Assembly: GCA_041501225.1 (NCBI GenBank)
Contig: JBGQNR010000005.1
Location: 19,382-83,381, forward strand
Direction of reading: 5' to 3'
From: JAFNAG01 sp041501225
GTDB taxonomy: Bacteria > Acidobacteriota > UBA6911
Length of the DNA stretch: 64,000 nt
Part shown: in pieces, positions 42,813 to 51,457 of the stretch
Layout: every line of letters starts with the position of its first letter
Position numbering within the stretch: position 1 is the stretch's first letter
Program-made: the position numbers and the translations under genes
Notes under the pieces: generated by a model
The model's database searches: none
What the model saw: only the letters and a program-made list of their open reading frames with translations
What the model was told of the DNA's origin: nothing

Positions 42813-44525
42813 TCACTTCTCCGGCTGAAGCCCTGCCTGGAAGTCAGCCCGGGATGATGCCAGCAGACGCTCTTCAATGGGCTGCGCATTCAAATCTACG
42901 ATGGAAGTGGTAAAAATCTCATTGTTCCTGCCAACTTCAAACTGCAATCCATCATATTGGAGGTCGTACTGGACATTATCCTCGGCATAAGGATCGGCGG
43001 CTGCAGAGGTCAGGAAGTATATCTCATTGGTGAGCCACATGGTCACCTTCATGGCGGCTTCCACAAGGTCTCCCTTATATTGCTTCCGGATCGTGGATTT
43101 TTGAAGTCGTGTGCTCGTCCCGAACATGTCCACGCCTTTGCGGTCTCGTATCACGAAGCCGAAAACCGTTCCTTCCACATCCTCATAATACAGCACCCGC
43201 ATAAACAGGGTACAATGCGCGCCCGACGTCAATATTACGGCAGGATTTCCGTCCTCATCGAGGATTCCGGATTCAAGGATCTCGGCCTTGCCGTTCCCCA
43301 TGCGCGCCAGTCGAGGGCTGGACAATTCCATCGGTTGGGATCTCCCTAATCGGTCCAGCGCGCGTCGGCGCAGAGTCTCTCTATCCGGATCCTGGATCAT
43401 CCCCGGAGATGGCTGGGAAATGGGACGTACAACCTCACGCCGAAGACTATAAACGCGGCCATTAGATCTTGGATCGCTGTTGTCGCTGGTTGAAAAGAGC
43501 AGCGCTTTTTCCCAGTGGGAATATCCTCCTCTGCCATGTTTGCGGATCAGGTCATGCGTGTAATGAGCCGGGCGCAGTGGCTTGTCATCTTCATACAGCA
43601 CAAAACGGGATCGCTGCGGATTCTCTGACGAATCGCTATGTACTGCATGGCCGGTCAGGTCGATCCACCAGGCATGGCCGCCCTCATGCTTGATCTTGCC
43701 TGCATCCAGGATAATTTCGGATTCCCCCTCCAGGGCTTCTTCCACTGCAGGAGCCGTTATTGAGGTTACTCTTTTCTCTCCCGCATCGCTGGCGAAGAGC
43801 ATTTTGTAATACACCTTGCTGATGCGCTGGGGCTCGCCCTGATCGGCAATCTGCCCGCCCTCTAATAGGACGGCATGGTCACAGAAGGTGCTGATGGTAT
43901 TGCTGTCGTGCGAAACCAGCAGGATCGTCCGGCCGACATTTCTGAACTCTTCGATCTTGCCGAAGGACTTGCGCTGGAATTTGGCGTCCCCGACCGACAA
44001 GGCTTCGTCGATGATCAGGATGTCGGGATCGACGCATACCGCGGTGCTGAAGGTCAACCGGGCCTGCATACCCGTGGAATAGGTCTTGAAGGGCTGGTCA
44101 ATAAAGTCCTCGAGCTCGCTGAACCGGATGATCCAATCCATTTTGTCCAGGATTTCCTCGCGGCTCAATCCGACCATAAGCCCGCCGAGGTAGATGTTTT
44201 CCCGGCCGCTGTATTCGCTGTGAAAGCCGGTGCCGAGTTCCAGAATGGAAGAAACCCGGCCCTGGACCGCAACTCCACCGGCAGTGTAATCGAGCGTTCC
44301 GGTGATAATTTTGAGCAGCGTGCTCTTCCCCGCGCCGTTGCGCCCCATGATGCCCACAACCTGCCCCCGGCCCACTTCGAGGGACACGTTTTTCAGAGCC
44401 CAGAAAGGCTTGTATCTCGGCTTGCCGGTACACAGTTCCCAGAACATGTCCGCCGGCCTGGCGTAGATCTTGAACATCTTGGAGAGACTGGAAACGCGGA
44501 TCGCAATCCCGTCGGCACCATTCAT
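42813..44525 (-). CDS. wzt: ABC exporter ATPase (Wzt) with SDNSDP module inserted before the Wzt_C domain
   Basis: The 570-residue protein starts at ATG 44525 overlapping the permease stop (ATGA). The ATPase domain has Walker A GRNGAGKST (about 61-69), ABC signature YSTGMQARL (149-157, a divergent form) and Walker B ILIIDEALSVGD (169-180). The recurring module occupies 284-361. A Wzt C-terminal domain follows (about 406-549; ILESGILDEDGNP, MWLTNEIYFLTSAAADPY). In known O-antigen systems Wzt_C binds the modified non-reducing end of the chain before export. The extra module between them is unusual. Confidence 0.85.
   Translation of the reverse strand: MNGADGIAIRVSSLSKMFKIYARPADMFWELCTGKPRYKPFWALKNVSLEVGRGQVVGIMGRNGAGKSTLLKIITGTLDYTAGGVAVQGRVSSILELGTGFHSEYSGRENIYLGGLMVGLSREEILDKMDWIIRFSELEDFIDQPFKTYSTGMQARLTFSTAVCVDPDILIIDEALSVGDAKFQRKSFGKIEEFRNVGRTILLVSHDSNTISTFCDHAVLLEGGQIADQGEPQRISKVYYKMLFASDAGEKRVTSITAPAVEEALEGESEIILDAGKIKHEGGHAWWIDLTGHAVHSDSSENPQRSRFVLYEDDKPLRPAHYTHDLIRKHGRGGYSHWEKALLFSTSDNSDPRSNGRVYSLRREVVRPISQPSPGMIQDPDRETLRRRALDRLGRSQPMELSSPRLARMGNGKAEILESGILDEDGNPAVILTSGAHCTLFMRVLYYEDVEGTVFGFVIRDRKGVDMFGTSTRLQKSTIRKQYKGDLVEAAMKVTMWLTNEIYFLTSAAADPYAEDNVQYDLQYDGLQFEVGRNNEIFTTSIVDLNAQPIEERLLASSRADFQAGLQPEK
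43443..43676 (-). other. SDNSDP module, instance 7 (inside Wzt)
   Basis: SHW subtype: GGHAWWIDLTGHAVHSDS, FVLYEDDKPL, HYTHDLI, GRGGYSHW, LLFSTSDNSDP and RSNGRVY. Confidence 0.85.
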
Positions 44526-45358
44526 AGCACGTTCCCGAACATCACCTTCATTTTGCGAAACACACGATATCCCAGGACGAAAACGAAGAGGCTCGTCCCA
44601 ACGAATGCCGCCCACGACCACGGGTGAACAAACCGCCCGAAATACAGAATATCCTGATAACACCAGACCATATAGCTGAAGGGATTGACGAAGAGGACGA
44701 CGCGCACGGCCGTGGGCACGGATTCGGGCAGATACAGGATCGGCAGAATGAAAAACGCGACGGAGCAAAAGACCTGGACAAAGTCTTTCACGTCACGAAA
44801 GTAGGCGCCCACGGATGAAAGCAGATAACTTGCGCCGATCATTGCCAACGCCTGCACCAGGAAAAGCAACGGCAGCAAAGCAAAAGTCCAAAGCAATTTG
44901 TGATAGGTGAAGAGATTGTATGCGGTCAGGAGCGCCAGGAAGATGATCTGAGTCGCAAGCGTGGCGATCACACCCTTGACCGGAAGGACCTCGATCGGAA
45001 AGATCACCTGCTTGACCAGGTTGGCGTTCGCGACAATCACCGTCCCGGATTTCGTCATGCTCTCCTGGAATGCCAGCCATGGGATCAGGCCGGCAAGCAT
45101 GTACGATGTGTAGTTGAGCGGCATATCCAAGGTGCCGCCTACGCGCGTTCGAAAAACATACGCAAATATAAAAACGTAGATCAGGATCAGGGCGAGCGGG
45201 TGGCCGATGGCCCAGAACGTCCCGAAGAACTGGCCGGAATAGCGCTCGCCGATCTCGCGCTTCGCCAACTCCAGAGTCAGGCGGCGGTGCCGGGTGAGCA
45301 GCGCAATCAGCTCATGAAATGCCTGCAAATTGGCCTTGAGATTCAATGCCGAAACCAT
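44522..45358 (-). CDS. wzm: ABC-2 polysaccharide exporter permease (Wzm)
   Basis: The 278-residue protein starts at ATG 45358 (MVSALNLKANL); the frame is open further upstream but the extension is encoded by repeat copy B. LTLELAKREIGERYSGQFFG is the amphipathic interface helix, followed by six membrane helices (LALILIYVFIFAYVF, SYMLAGLIPWLAF, FLALLTAYNLF, LFLVQALAMIGASYLL, FFILPILYLP, AAFVGTSLFVFVLGY). With Wzt it forms the O-antigen/capsule ABC exporter in the inner membrane. It is upstream and coupled to wzt. Confidence 0.9.
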   Translation of the reverse strand: MVSALNLKANLQAFHELIALLTRHRRLTLELAKREIGERYSGQFFGTFWAIGHPLALILIYVFIFAYVFRTRVGGTLDMPLNYTSYMLAGLIPWLAFQESMTKSGTVIVANANLVKQVIFPIEVLPVKGVIATLATQIIFLALLTAYNLFTYHKLLWTFALLPLLFLVQALAMIGASYLLSSVGAYFRDVKDFVQVFCSVAFFILPILYLPESVPTAVRVVLFVNPFSYMVWCYQDILYFGRFVHPWSWAAFVGTSLFVFVLGYRVFRKMKVMFGNVL

Positions 45359-45430
45359 AGGTCGTCCGGAACGTGGAAAATCCAATGATAAGGGAGATCG
45401 CCGGAGAACGCAAAGACTGATCCGAGGACC

Positions 45431-45664
45431 CTGCGATTCAGACAGTGGGCATGGAAAGTAGAAATCGATTATCTTTTCACCGCGAAGACCACAAAGACCG
45501 CAAAGCTGACTCCCAGGCCCGCCCGGGGGCTGCCTTCGGCCGCCGCTCACGGCCGAGAATGGCGCAACGCGAAGCGTTGGCCCCCGGGTGTGAAGAATCG
45601 AATTCGCCTCTTTGCGGTCTTTGAGGTCTTCCCGGTTCGGTGTTTTCCTCTGTCTGAATTACAG
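45431..45664. repeat. Long palindromic repeat element, copy B (about 234 bp, inverted relative to copy A)
   Basis: Left end CTGCGATTCAGACAGTGG (45431-45448) and right end close to CTCTGTCTGAATTACAG (45648-45664). The central GCGGAAAAGC stem found in copies A and C is missing. It sits between the Wzm gene and the GT4 gene. The upstream in-frame extension of wzm reads through it. Confidence 0.8.
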
Positions 45665-45673
45665 CCGAGGACG

Positions 45674-47107
45674 CTACAGGTTCAGCAGCGCCTCGCGATA
45701 TTTCGGCACCAGGATATCCTTGTCGTGATATCGCGCAAGATAAGCCCTGCAGCAGTCGCTGGCATGGAGGTACCGGCTCCGGTCCGACATGAGCAGCGAA
45801 ACTTCGCGCTCCAGCCGGTCAAAATCACCGTCGCAAACCGCGCCACATCCATGCCGGGCAAGCATGCCGTCGGGATCGACCATCAGGCTGACCACGGGCA
45901 CGCCGTATTTCATTGCCTGCAGGAAGGTGTTGGGAAAGCCTTCGAACGCCGACGTGTTCACAAAAAGAGCCGCCTCCGCAAAATACTTCTCGACCCGGTC
46001 AAAGGGGACATACGTCAGAACCTTCAAGCGTGAGAGATCCCTGCTCTTCTCGAGAATGCGCCTATGAACGCTGTCGACTGCAAGGTTCATGATCATCAGA
46101 TACTCGTATTCGGGCTTCCTGTGCGCGAGATCGACGAACAGCTCCGGCTGCTTGATCAGATCATCGGATTTGCCCACCCACAAGATCTTTCCGGTCGCGG
46201 AACTCCTCGGGAAACGCGGAGTAAGATCAACCGGATTGGGAATGATGATCGTATCCCGCCCGAAATAGGTCCTGGCTAACTCCGCCTGCCTCCCGGTCTG
46301 GACAAAAATCAGATCCGCGTTCTTGACGGTGTATACCAGCAAAAAACCCAGCGAGCCGTACATATCCGTCGAATTCGTTTCCGCATCATGGGCGGCAATG
46401 AAATCGTGGTCGGATGCGCTCAGCATCACATACTTTCTGCCGCGCTTCCGGCAATAGTACGCAAGCGCCGCAGCCAGGTCGTGATTCCCATGGGTGAGGT
46501 AAATGTCAGCCCCGACCTCGTCGTAGATTCTCACATCCGCCAGCCGGATCGCGTGTGACTGAATGCTTCCAAAGAGACTCTCCTCGCGCAAGAAAGCTGC
46601 GGTTCGATGCCTGAAGGACGCAAGCGCGGCGGAAAGGGGCCGCAACCTCCGGACGAGGCTGACCACGAACCGGGGTGAATGCGATTTGATCCGAAGCCTG
46701 GTCTGATGCCATCTTAAAGAGAGCCTGGGGCTGCCGGTCACCAGGGAAACGCCTGCCTGAGCCTGAGCTGCCACAGCAGCATCTGTCATGTCCGTCGCTG
46801 ATTGAGGCTGCACAAGTGCGTTGACCGAGACATGGTCGGCACGGATCGGGCAATACTTTCCGGACCAGGAATGCAGAGTCACGCCGTCGCGCACTTCGAG
46901 CTTTGGCTGGCCGTGGTCGAAAACCACAAGGTGGACATCCAGGTCCGGGTACTTCGCCAATTCCCGGGCGATCAGGGAAATGCGCACTTCCGATCCCCCG
47001 AAAGGGCTGATGCATGCCGGATTGAAAAGAGGGTAGCTGTATAGGCTGACCGCGCAGATCCTGAGCTTCCGTTCTTTGGATGCCGCCGCGGGAGATTGTC
47101 CGCTCAT
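45674..47107 (-). CDS. GT4-family glycosyltransferase, paralogue 2
   Basis: The 477-residue GT-B enzyme starts at ATG 47107 with AGGAAAG upstream. N-terminal YPLFNPACISPFGGSEVRISLIARELA and C-terminal FEGFPNTFLQAMKYG are shared with the protein at 25505-26770, including E-x7-Q in place of E-x7-E. It is longer by about 55 residues, mainly in an inserted loop (about 110-170). The pseudogene at 47114-47530 lies directly upstream. Confidence 0.85.
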   Translation of the reverse strand: MSGQSPAAASKERKLRICAVSLYSYPLFNPACISPFGGSEVRISLIARELAKYPDLDVHLVVFDHGQPKLEVRDGVTLHSWSGKYCPIRADHVSVNALVQPQSATDMTDAAVAAQAQAGVSLVTGSPRLSLRWHQTRLRIKSHSPRFVVSLVRRLRPLSAALASFRHRTAAFLREESLFGSIQSHAIRLADVRIYDEVGADIYLTHGNHDLAAALAYYCRKRGRKYVMLSASDHDFIAAHDAETNSTDMYGSLGFLLVYTVKNADLIFVQTGRQAELARTYFGRDTIIIPNPVDLTPRFPRSSATGKILWVGKSDDLIKQPELFVDLAHRKPEYEYLMIMNLAVDSVHRRILEKSRDLSRLKVLTYVPFDRVEKYFAEAALFVNTSAFEGFPNTFLQAMKYGVPVVSLMVDPDGMLARHGCGAVCDGDFDRLEREVSLLMSDRSRYLHASDCCRAYLARYHDKDILVPKYREALLNL

Positions 47108-47113
47108 CTTGGA

Positions 47114-47530
47114 TTACTTTCCTTGTGAGTACATTTCAAGAAGCTTTCCTTCCCTGCATCCGTTCCCAGCGGGCCTCCCGGCGCGGCGGTGGAACAGATA
47201 TTCCATGTTGGCCTCGCCGGTTTTCATCGCCATCATTTCCAACCCGGTCCTCACGGCCCACTCCTTCACATCCTTCCGCCTGGCAAACTCCATCGGCCAT
47301 CCGCCAAGCCAGTCAACCACATCTGTATAAAACGACATTCCTCGAGTCATGCTACGGTGCCCAAACCTTCGCATAAAATGTCTGGGGCCCCTGGCGAAAC
47401 CAACCACGGCCGATCCCAGGATGTAGCCCAATTCAATGGCGCGCTTGCCCGCCCAGCCGGTGCGATTTTACCGACGCTTGACCTTGAGCCAGAATTCCGC
47501 GGAGGGGCGGACACGAATGAAAAATAATAT
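47114..47530 (-). pseudogene. Truncated methyltransferase with internal stop
   Basis: The reading frame 47114-47467 encodes GWAGKRAIELGYI, DVVDWLGGWPMEF and TGEANMEYLF, matching the C-terminal half of the methyltransferase at 24225-25391 (DMRDWLGGWPMEF, TGEGNTEFIL). Directly upstream, in the same frame and beyond a TAA at 47468-47470, AEFWLKVKRR continues the similarity (the intact protein reads PEQWLSIKKKYN), so the TAA replaces a Tyr codon. The N-terminal SAM-binding half is missing altogether. Confidence 0.75.
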
Positions 47531-47660
47531 CCTCATGATACTCATGAACGTTGAATGTTACAGCGGCAACCCTTATCCGAAAAAACAAAAAGCACATTTT
47601 TATTAGCGTTGCCAGTCCATTCCGATATCATTGTATTCCGCCGCAAAGCAAAATCGTGAA

Positions 47661-48836
47661 ATGGACCAGCAAGAGCCTATGGGGAGCCGACCACGGATAC
47701 TTTATGTCATTAATGTCGACTGGTTCTTTCTGTCTCATCGTCTGCCGATCGCCAGAGCTGCCCGGGATGAAGGCGCGGAAGTGCTGATAGCCGCAGCAGA
47801 TACAGGACGCGGGGATGAGATCCGTGCCGAAGGCTTCCGTTTTCTCCCGATCCCTCTGTCCCGCTCCGGGACGAACCTGATTGCCGAGCTGCGCACGCTC
47901 TGGTGTCTTGTGAAGATCTATCGGGAGGTAAAGCCGGACCTGCTCCACCATTCAACGATCAAGCCGGTTATTTATGGGTCGCTGGCTGCGCGCATGCGGG
48001 GAATCCGGCCGGTGATCAACACCATCAGCGGATTCGGTTACTCTCTCTCCGAAGGACCGCACACCCACGTGTTGCGCCCCCTCAGCAGAACCCTGTATCG
48101 ACTGGCCCTTCGATCTTCCCACACCCTCACCGTATTTCAAAACCCTGATGATAGACGAGACTTTGTCCGTCTGGGTTTGGTGCGTCAAGATCAGACCACC
48201 CTTGTGAGGGGATCGGGCGTGGATTGCGCGCGATTCCGTGCCACTCCGCAGGTGGAGGGGGATCCGAGTGTCATTTTTGGAGGCAGGATGCTCTGGGATA
48301 AAGGAGTGGGAGTTTTCGTGGAGGCAGCCCGCAGGCTCCGCGCCGCCTATCCCGGGGCCAAGTTTGTTCTGGTCGGCGCGGTCGATCCTGCCAACCCGAC
48401 ATCGGTGACATCGGATCAGATCCGCCAATGGCAGGCGGAAGGAGTGATCGAGTGGTGGGGAAGCAGGACGGACATGCCGGAGATTCTGGCCGGCGCCCAT
48501 ATCGTGGCGCTTCCCAGCATGTACCGGGAAGGCCTGCCGAAAGTCCTGCTCGAAGCCGCCGCTTCCGGACGGCCTGTCATCGCCACCGATGTCCCCGGCT
48601 GCCGCGAGATCGTCCGGCACAAAGTAAATGGCCTGCTCGTTCCTCCGGGAGATATCGAAGCTCTGGTCCAGGCTCTTCATAAGCTTCTGGCTTCGTCCGA
48701 TTTGCGAAGCCGCTTCGGCGATGCCGGCCGAAAGATTGTCGAGAGAGAGTTTTCGCAGGAGATCATCGTAAGACAGACGCTCGAGTTGTACCGCAGGGCG
48801 CTCGGCAGAGCCGATCTGGGGTATAGTAGCCGGTGA
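47661..48836 (+). CDS. GT4-family glycosyltransferase (PglA/WbaP-type acceptor domain)
   Basis: The 391-residue protein has RILYVINVDWFFLSHRLPIARAARDEGAEV at its N-terminus, LHHSTIKPVIYGSLAAR and the donor site YREGLPKVLLEAAASG (E-x7-E). The 'FFLSHRLPIA' opening is typical of the PglA-like HexNAc transferases that act early on polyprenyl-linked glycans. It is divergent from the cluster to its left and begins the final plus-strand unit with wecB. Start chosen at 47661; an ATG at 47679 is possible. Confidence 0.85.
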   Translation: MDQQEPMGSRPRILYVINVDWFFLSHRLPIARAARDEGAEVLIAAADTGRGDEIRAEGFRFLPIPLSRSGTNLIAELRTLWCLVKIYREVKPDLLHHSTIKPVIYGSLAARMRGIRPVINTISGFGYSLSEGPHTHVLRPLSRTLYRLALRSSHTLTVFQNPDDRRDFVRLGLVRQDQTTLVRGSGVDCARFRATPQVEGDPSVIFGGRMLWDKGVGVFVEAARRLRAAYPGAKFVLVGAVDPANPTSVTSDQIRQWQAEGVIEWWGSRTDMPEILAGAHIVALPSMYREGLPKVLLEAAASGRPVIATDVPGCREIVRHKVNGLLVPPGDIEALVQALHKLLASSDLRSRFGDAGRKIVEREFSQEIIVRQTLELYRRALGRADLGYSSR

Positions 48837-48894
48837 AATTTGGCTCGTAAGAACGGTTCCTTCGATCAAGCAGATGCAGGAGGTTGCGGATCAT

Positions 48895-49977
48895 ATGCAG
48901 ATTCTTCATGTGGTAGGGGCGAGGCCTAATTTCATGAAATTGGCTCCCGTCAGGGCAGCGTTGGCCGCCCACGGCAAGGTACACCAGACCATCGTCCACA
49001 CCGGGCAGCATTACGATGTCTCCATGTCCGATGTCTTCTTCCAGCAACTCCAGATTCCGGAGCCCGACCACAACCTGGGCGTGGGATCGGCGAGCCATGC
49101 CCAACAGGCCGCGGAAATCATGCTGCGCCTGGAGCCCATCATTCTCAAAGGCAAGCCTGACCTGCTGCTCGTCTATGGCGACGTGAACTCGACAGTGGCC
49201 GCAGCCCTGGTGTGCGCCAAGCTGTTGATCCCGATTGGCCATGTCGAAGCGGGGCTGCGATCCTTCGATCGCACCATGCCCGAGGAGATTAACCGCATCC
49301 TCACGGATCGCCTGGCAGATTACCTTTTCACCCCCTCCATGGACGGCAACGAAAACCTGATCCACGAGGGTGTCCCGCCGGAGAAAATCCATCTCGTCGG
49401 GAATGTCATGATCGACACGCTGATCCGCCTCCTGCCCCACGCCGGAACTCCCAAGCTGCTGGAAGAGCTGTCGTTGGCAGGATATCCCTACGTGCTTGTC
49501 ACCCTGCACCGCCCATCCAATGTGGATGATCGCGCCGAACTCCGCCGGATCCTGCTGACGCTGAATGAAATCGCCGGAGAGATCCCGATCCTCTTCCCTG
49601 TGCACCCTCGAACGCGGCAGGTGATGCGCGCACTGGAATTCGCCAACTTCTCGCCCCACCTTCATCTTGTTGACCCTGTCGGTTACCTCGAGTTCCTCGG
49701 ACTGCAGCGCAAGGCTACGCTCGTGATTACCGACTCCGGCGGCATTCAGGAAGAAACCACCTACCTCGGCATCCCGTGCCTGACTGTTCGTGAGAACACC
49801 GAACGCCCGATAACCGTCCAGCTCGGAAGCAACATCCTGGTCGGAAGGGACATGGATCGGCTGAAGATTGAAGTGGAAGCCATCCTTTCCGGAAAAGGCA
49901 AAACCGGAACCGTGCCCCCCCTCTGGGATGGGAAAGCCGGGCAACGCATTGCGGACATTCTAGTGTCCGGCGCTTGA
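48895..49977 (+). CDS. wecB: UDP-N-acetylglucosamine 2-epimerase (non-hydrolysing)
   Basis: The 360-residue protein starts at ATG 48895 after AGGAGG. It has VVGARPNFMKLAP, HTGQHYD, VYGDVNS, GHVEAGLRS, PEEINR, the His-containing LVTLHRPSNV and ITDSGGIQEE, all characteristic of non-hydrolysing UDP-GlcNAc 2-epimerases. It supplies UDP-ManNAc or, by homology to FnlC-type enzymes, UDP-FucNAc/QuiNAc epimers for the polysaccharide. It closes the polysaccharide locus and lies about 60 bases after the GT4 gene, probably cotranscribed. Confidence 0.9.
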   Translation: MQILHVVGARPNFMKLAPVRAALAAHGKVHQTIVHTGQHYDVSMSDVFFQQLQIPEPDHNLGVGSASHAQQAAEIMLRLEPIILKGKPDLLLVYGDVNSTVAAALVCAKLLIPIGHVEAGLRSFDRTMPEEINRILTDRLADYLFTPSMDGNENLIHEGVPPEKIHLVGNVMIDTLIRLLPHAGTPKLLEELSLAGYPYVLVTLHRPSNVDDRAELRRILLTLNEIAGEIPILFPVHPRTRQVMRALEFANFSPHLHLVDPVGYLEFLGLQRKATLVITDSGGIQEETTYLGIPCLTVRENTERPITVQLGSNILVGRDMDRLKIEVEAILSGKGKTGTVPPLWDGKAGQRIADILVSGA

Positions 49978-50044
49978 TGTTGTGGAAGAGCCTTTTTCAT
50001 GCTGGAAAGCGGTGAAATAAGAATGAGGCGAGCGACAGTCAGAT

Positions 50045-50173
50045 TTGACCTATAGCGACTACCTCATGCTCCCCGAGGACCAACGCCATGAGATCCTCGA
50101 TGACGCAGACGTGGATAGGGGCCGGGCCGCAGAATCATGGAATTTTCATCGATATGGCTTGATATTTCAATGA
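50045..50173 (+). pseudogene. Remnant of a Uma2-family (PDDEXK-like) protein
   Basis: A short frame reads LTYSDYLMLPEDQRHEILDD, which matches the N-terminus of Uma2/DUF820 proteins (TYxDYLxLPEDxRxELIDG), then diverges and stops at 50173. The nuclease core is absent. It lies directly upstream of the DUF4143 ATPase gene. Confidence 0.55.
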
Positions 50174-50193
50174 TGGAACGATAATCTGTTTTC

Positions 50194-51360
50194 ATGATTG
50201 ACAGGCACACCGACCATGCGATCCTTAAAAAACTCATGGCGGCGTTTCCGGTTACCGCTATTCTGGGCCCGCGACAGTCCGGCAAGACCACTCTGGCGCA
50301 CAAATATGCCGCAGACCATTTCTTCGATCTCGAGAATCCGCGCGATGCAGCCATGCTGGCGGAGCCACAACTTGCACTGGAGCCCCTTTCGGGGCTGATT
50401 GTCATTGACGAAGTCCAGCGCGTGCCCAACCTTTTCCCACTCCTCAGGCATCTCGTGGATACACGGAGCAGCCAGCGCTATCTGATCCTGGGGAGCGCTT
50501 CACGCGAACTGATCCGGCAGTCCGCCGAGTCGCTGGCGGGACGCATCGCTTATCACGAGTTGGGCGGCTTCCGGCTTGGCGATGTCGGCGCAAGCCACTG
50601 GCGCAGGCTATGGTTGCGCGGCGGGCTGCCGCGTTCATTCACCGCCCGCACCGACGAAAAGAGCCATCAATGGATGGAACAATATGTCGCGACGTTCCTT
50701 GAGCGCGACATCCCCCAGCTCGGCATCACCATTCCGGCGGCAACACTGCGCCGCTTTTGGATCATGCTTTGCCATTACCATGGACAGATTCTCAACCATG
50801 CGGAGTTTGCCCGCTCCTTCGGCGTGTCGGATATGACAGTGCGGCGCTATCTTGACATCCTCGAGGGTACGTTCATGATCCGCTTGCTGCATCCGTGGCA
50901 CATAAACATCGGCAAGCGACTCGTGAAAAGGTCAAAACTCTACATCCGAGACTCCGGACTTCTGCACGTGCTGCTGGCAATCCGTTCAACACGAGACCTC
51001 ATGACCCACAATAAGCTCGGCGCTTCCTGGGAAGGATTTGCCTTGGAAATTGCCGTGCGCGCTGTCGGCAAACGCACCGAAGAACTCACATTTTGGGCCA
51101 CCCATTCCGGCGCTGAAGTAGATTTGTTCTGGCAGGAACATGGCAAGAACTGGGCCATTGAGGTCAAATACAGTGACGCTCCCCGCATCACCCCCTCCAT
51201 GGCCAGCGCATCAAAGGACCTCGACCTCGCCCACCTCTGGATTCTCTATCCCGGCGACCGCGCCTATCCTCTCGCCCCGACCGTCAGCACTCTTCCGCTG
51301 ACCGCGGTGAAAGACCGCTGGCAATATACCCATGCACCGGGGGTGCATCCAGGCGCATGA
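50194..51360 (+). CDS. AAA ATPase with DUF4143 domain
   Basis: The 388-residue protein has an N-terminal P-loop ILGPRQSGKTTLA (Walker A, about 23-35), Walker B LIVIDEVQRVP (about 67-78) and a C-terminal DUF4143 domain (SKLYIRDSGLLHVLL; ALEIAV; EVDLFWQ, AIEVKY), a restriction-endonuclease-like core. Such proteins are widespread, often in mobile or defence-associated contexts, and their role is not settled. The last eight or so codons are within the dispersed repeat copy at 51343-51450, so the natural C-terminus may have been replaced. Confidence 0.85.
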   Translation: MIDRHTDHAILKKLMAAFPVTAILGPRQSGKTTLAHKYAADHFFDLENPRDAAMLAEPQLALEPLSGLIVIDEVQRVPNLFPLLRHLVDTRSSQRYLILGSASRELIRQSAESLAGRIAYHELGGFRLGDVGASHWRRLWLRGGLPRSFTARTDEKSHQWMEQYVATFLERDIPQLGITIPAATLRRFWIMLCHYHGQILNHAEFARSFGVSDMTVRRYLDILEGTFMIRLLHPWHINIGKRLVKRSKLYIRDSGLLHVLLAIRSTRDLMTHNKLGASWEGFALEIAVRAVGKRTEELTFWATHSGAEVDLFWQEHGKNWAIEVKYSDAPRITPSMASASKDLDLAHLWILYPGDRAYPLAPTVSTLPLTAVKDRWQYTHAPGVHPGA

Positions 51361-51450
51361 AAATTAAGGGTTTTTTTAAGGCAGCCACGAATGACACGAA
51401 TGGGTAAGAAATTCGTGCCATTCGTGGCTGTTTTTGAAGTTTCCAGGCGA
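51343..51450. repeat. Composite dispersed repeat, copy 2 (inverted)
   Basis: Reading on the minus strand it gives GCAGCCACGAATGACACGAA-type arms, TTAATTTTCATGCGCC and the CCAGGCGCATG end, as in copies at 3022-3208 and 63750-63945. It lies between two convergent genes, and the ATPase stop (TGA at 51358-51360) is inside it. Confidence 0.8.
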
Positions 51451-51457
51451 GTTAGTT

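Noticed and set aside
45359..45550. N-terminal extension of Wzm
   Set aside because: The extra 64 codons are the translation of palindromic repeat copy B.
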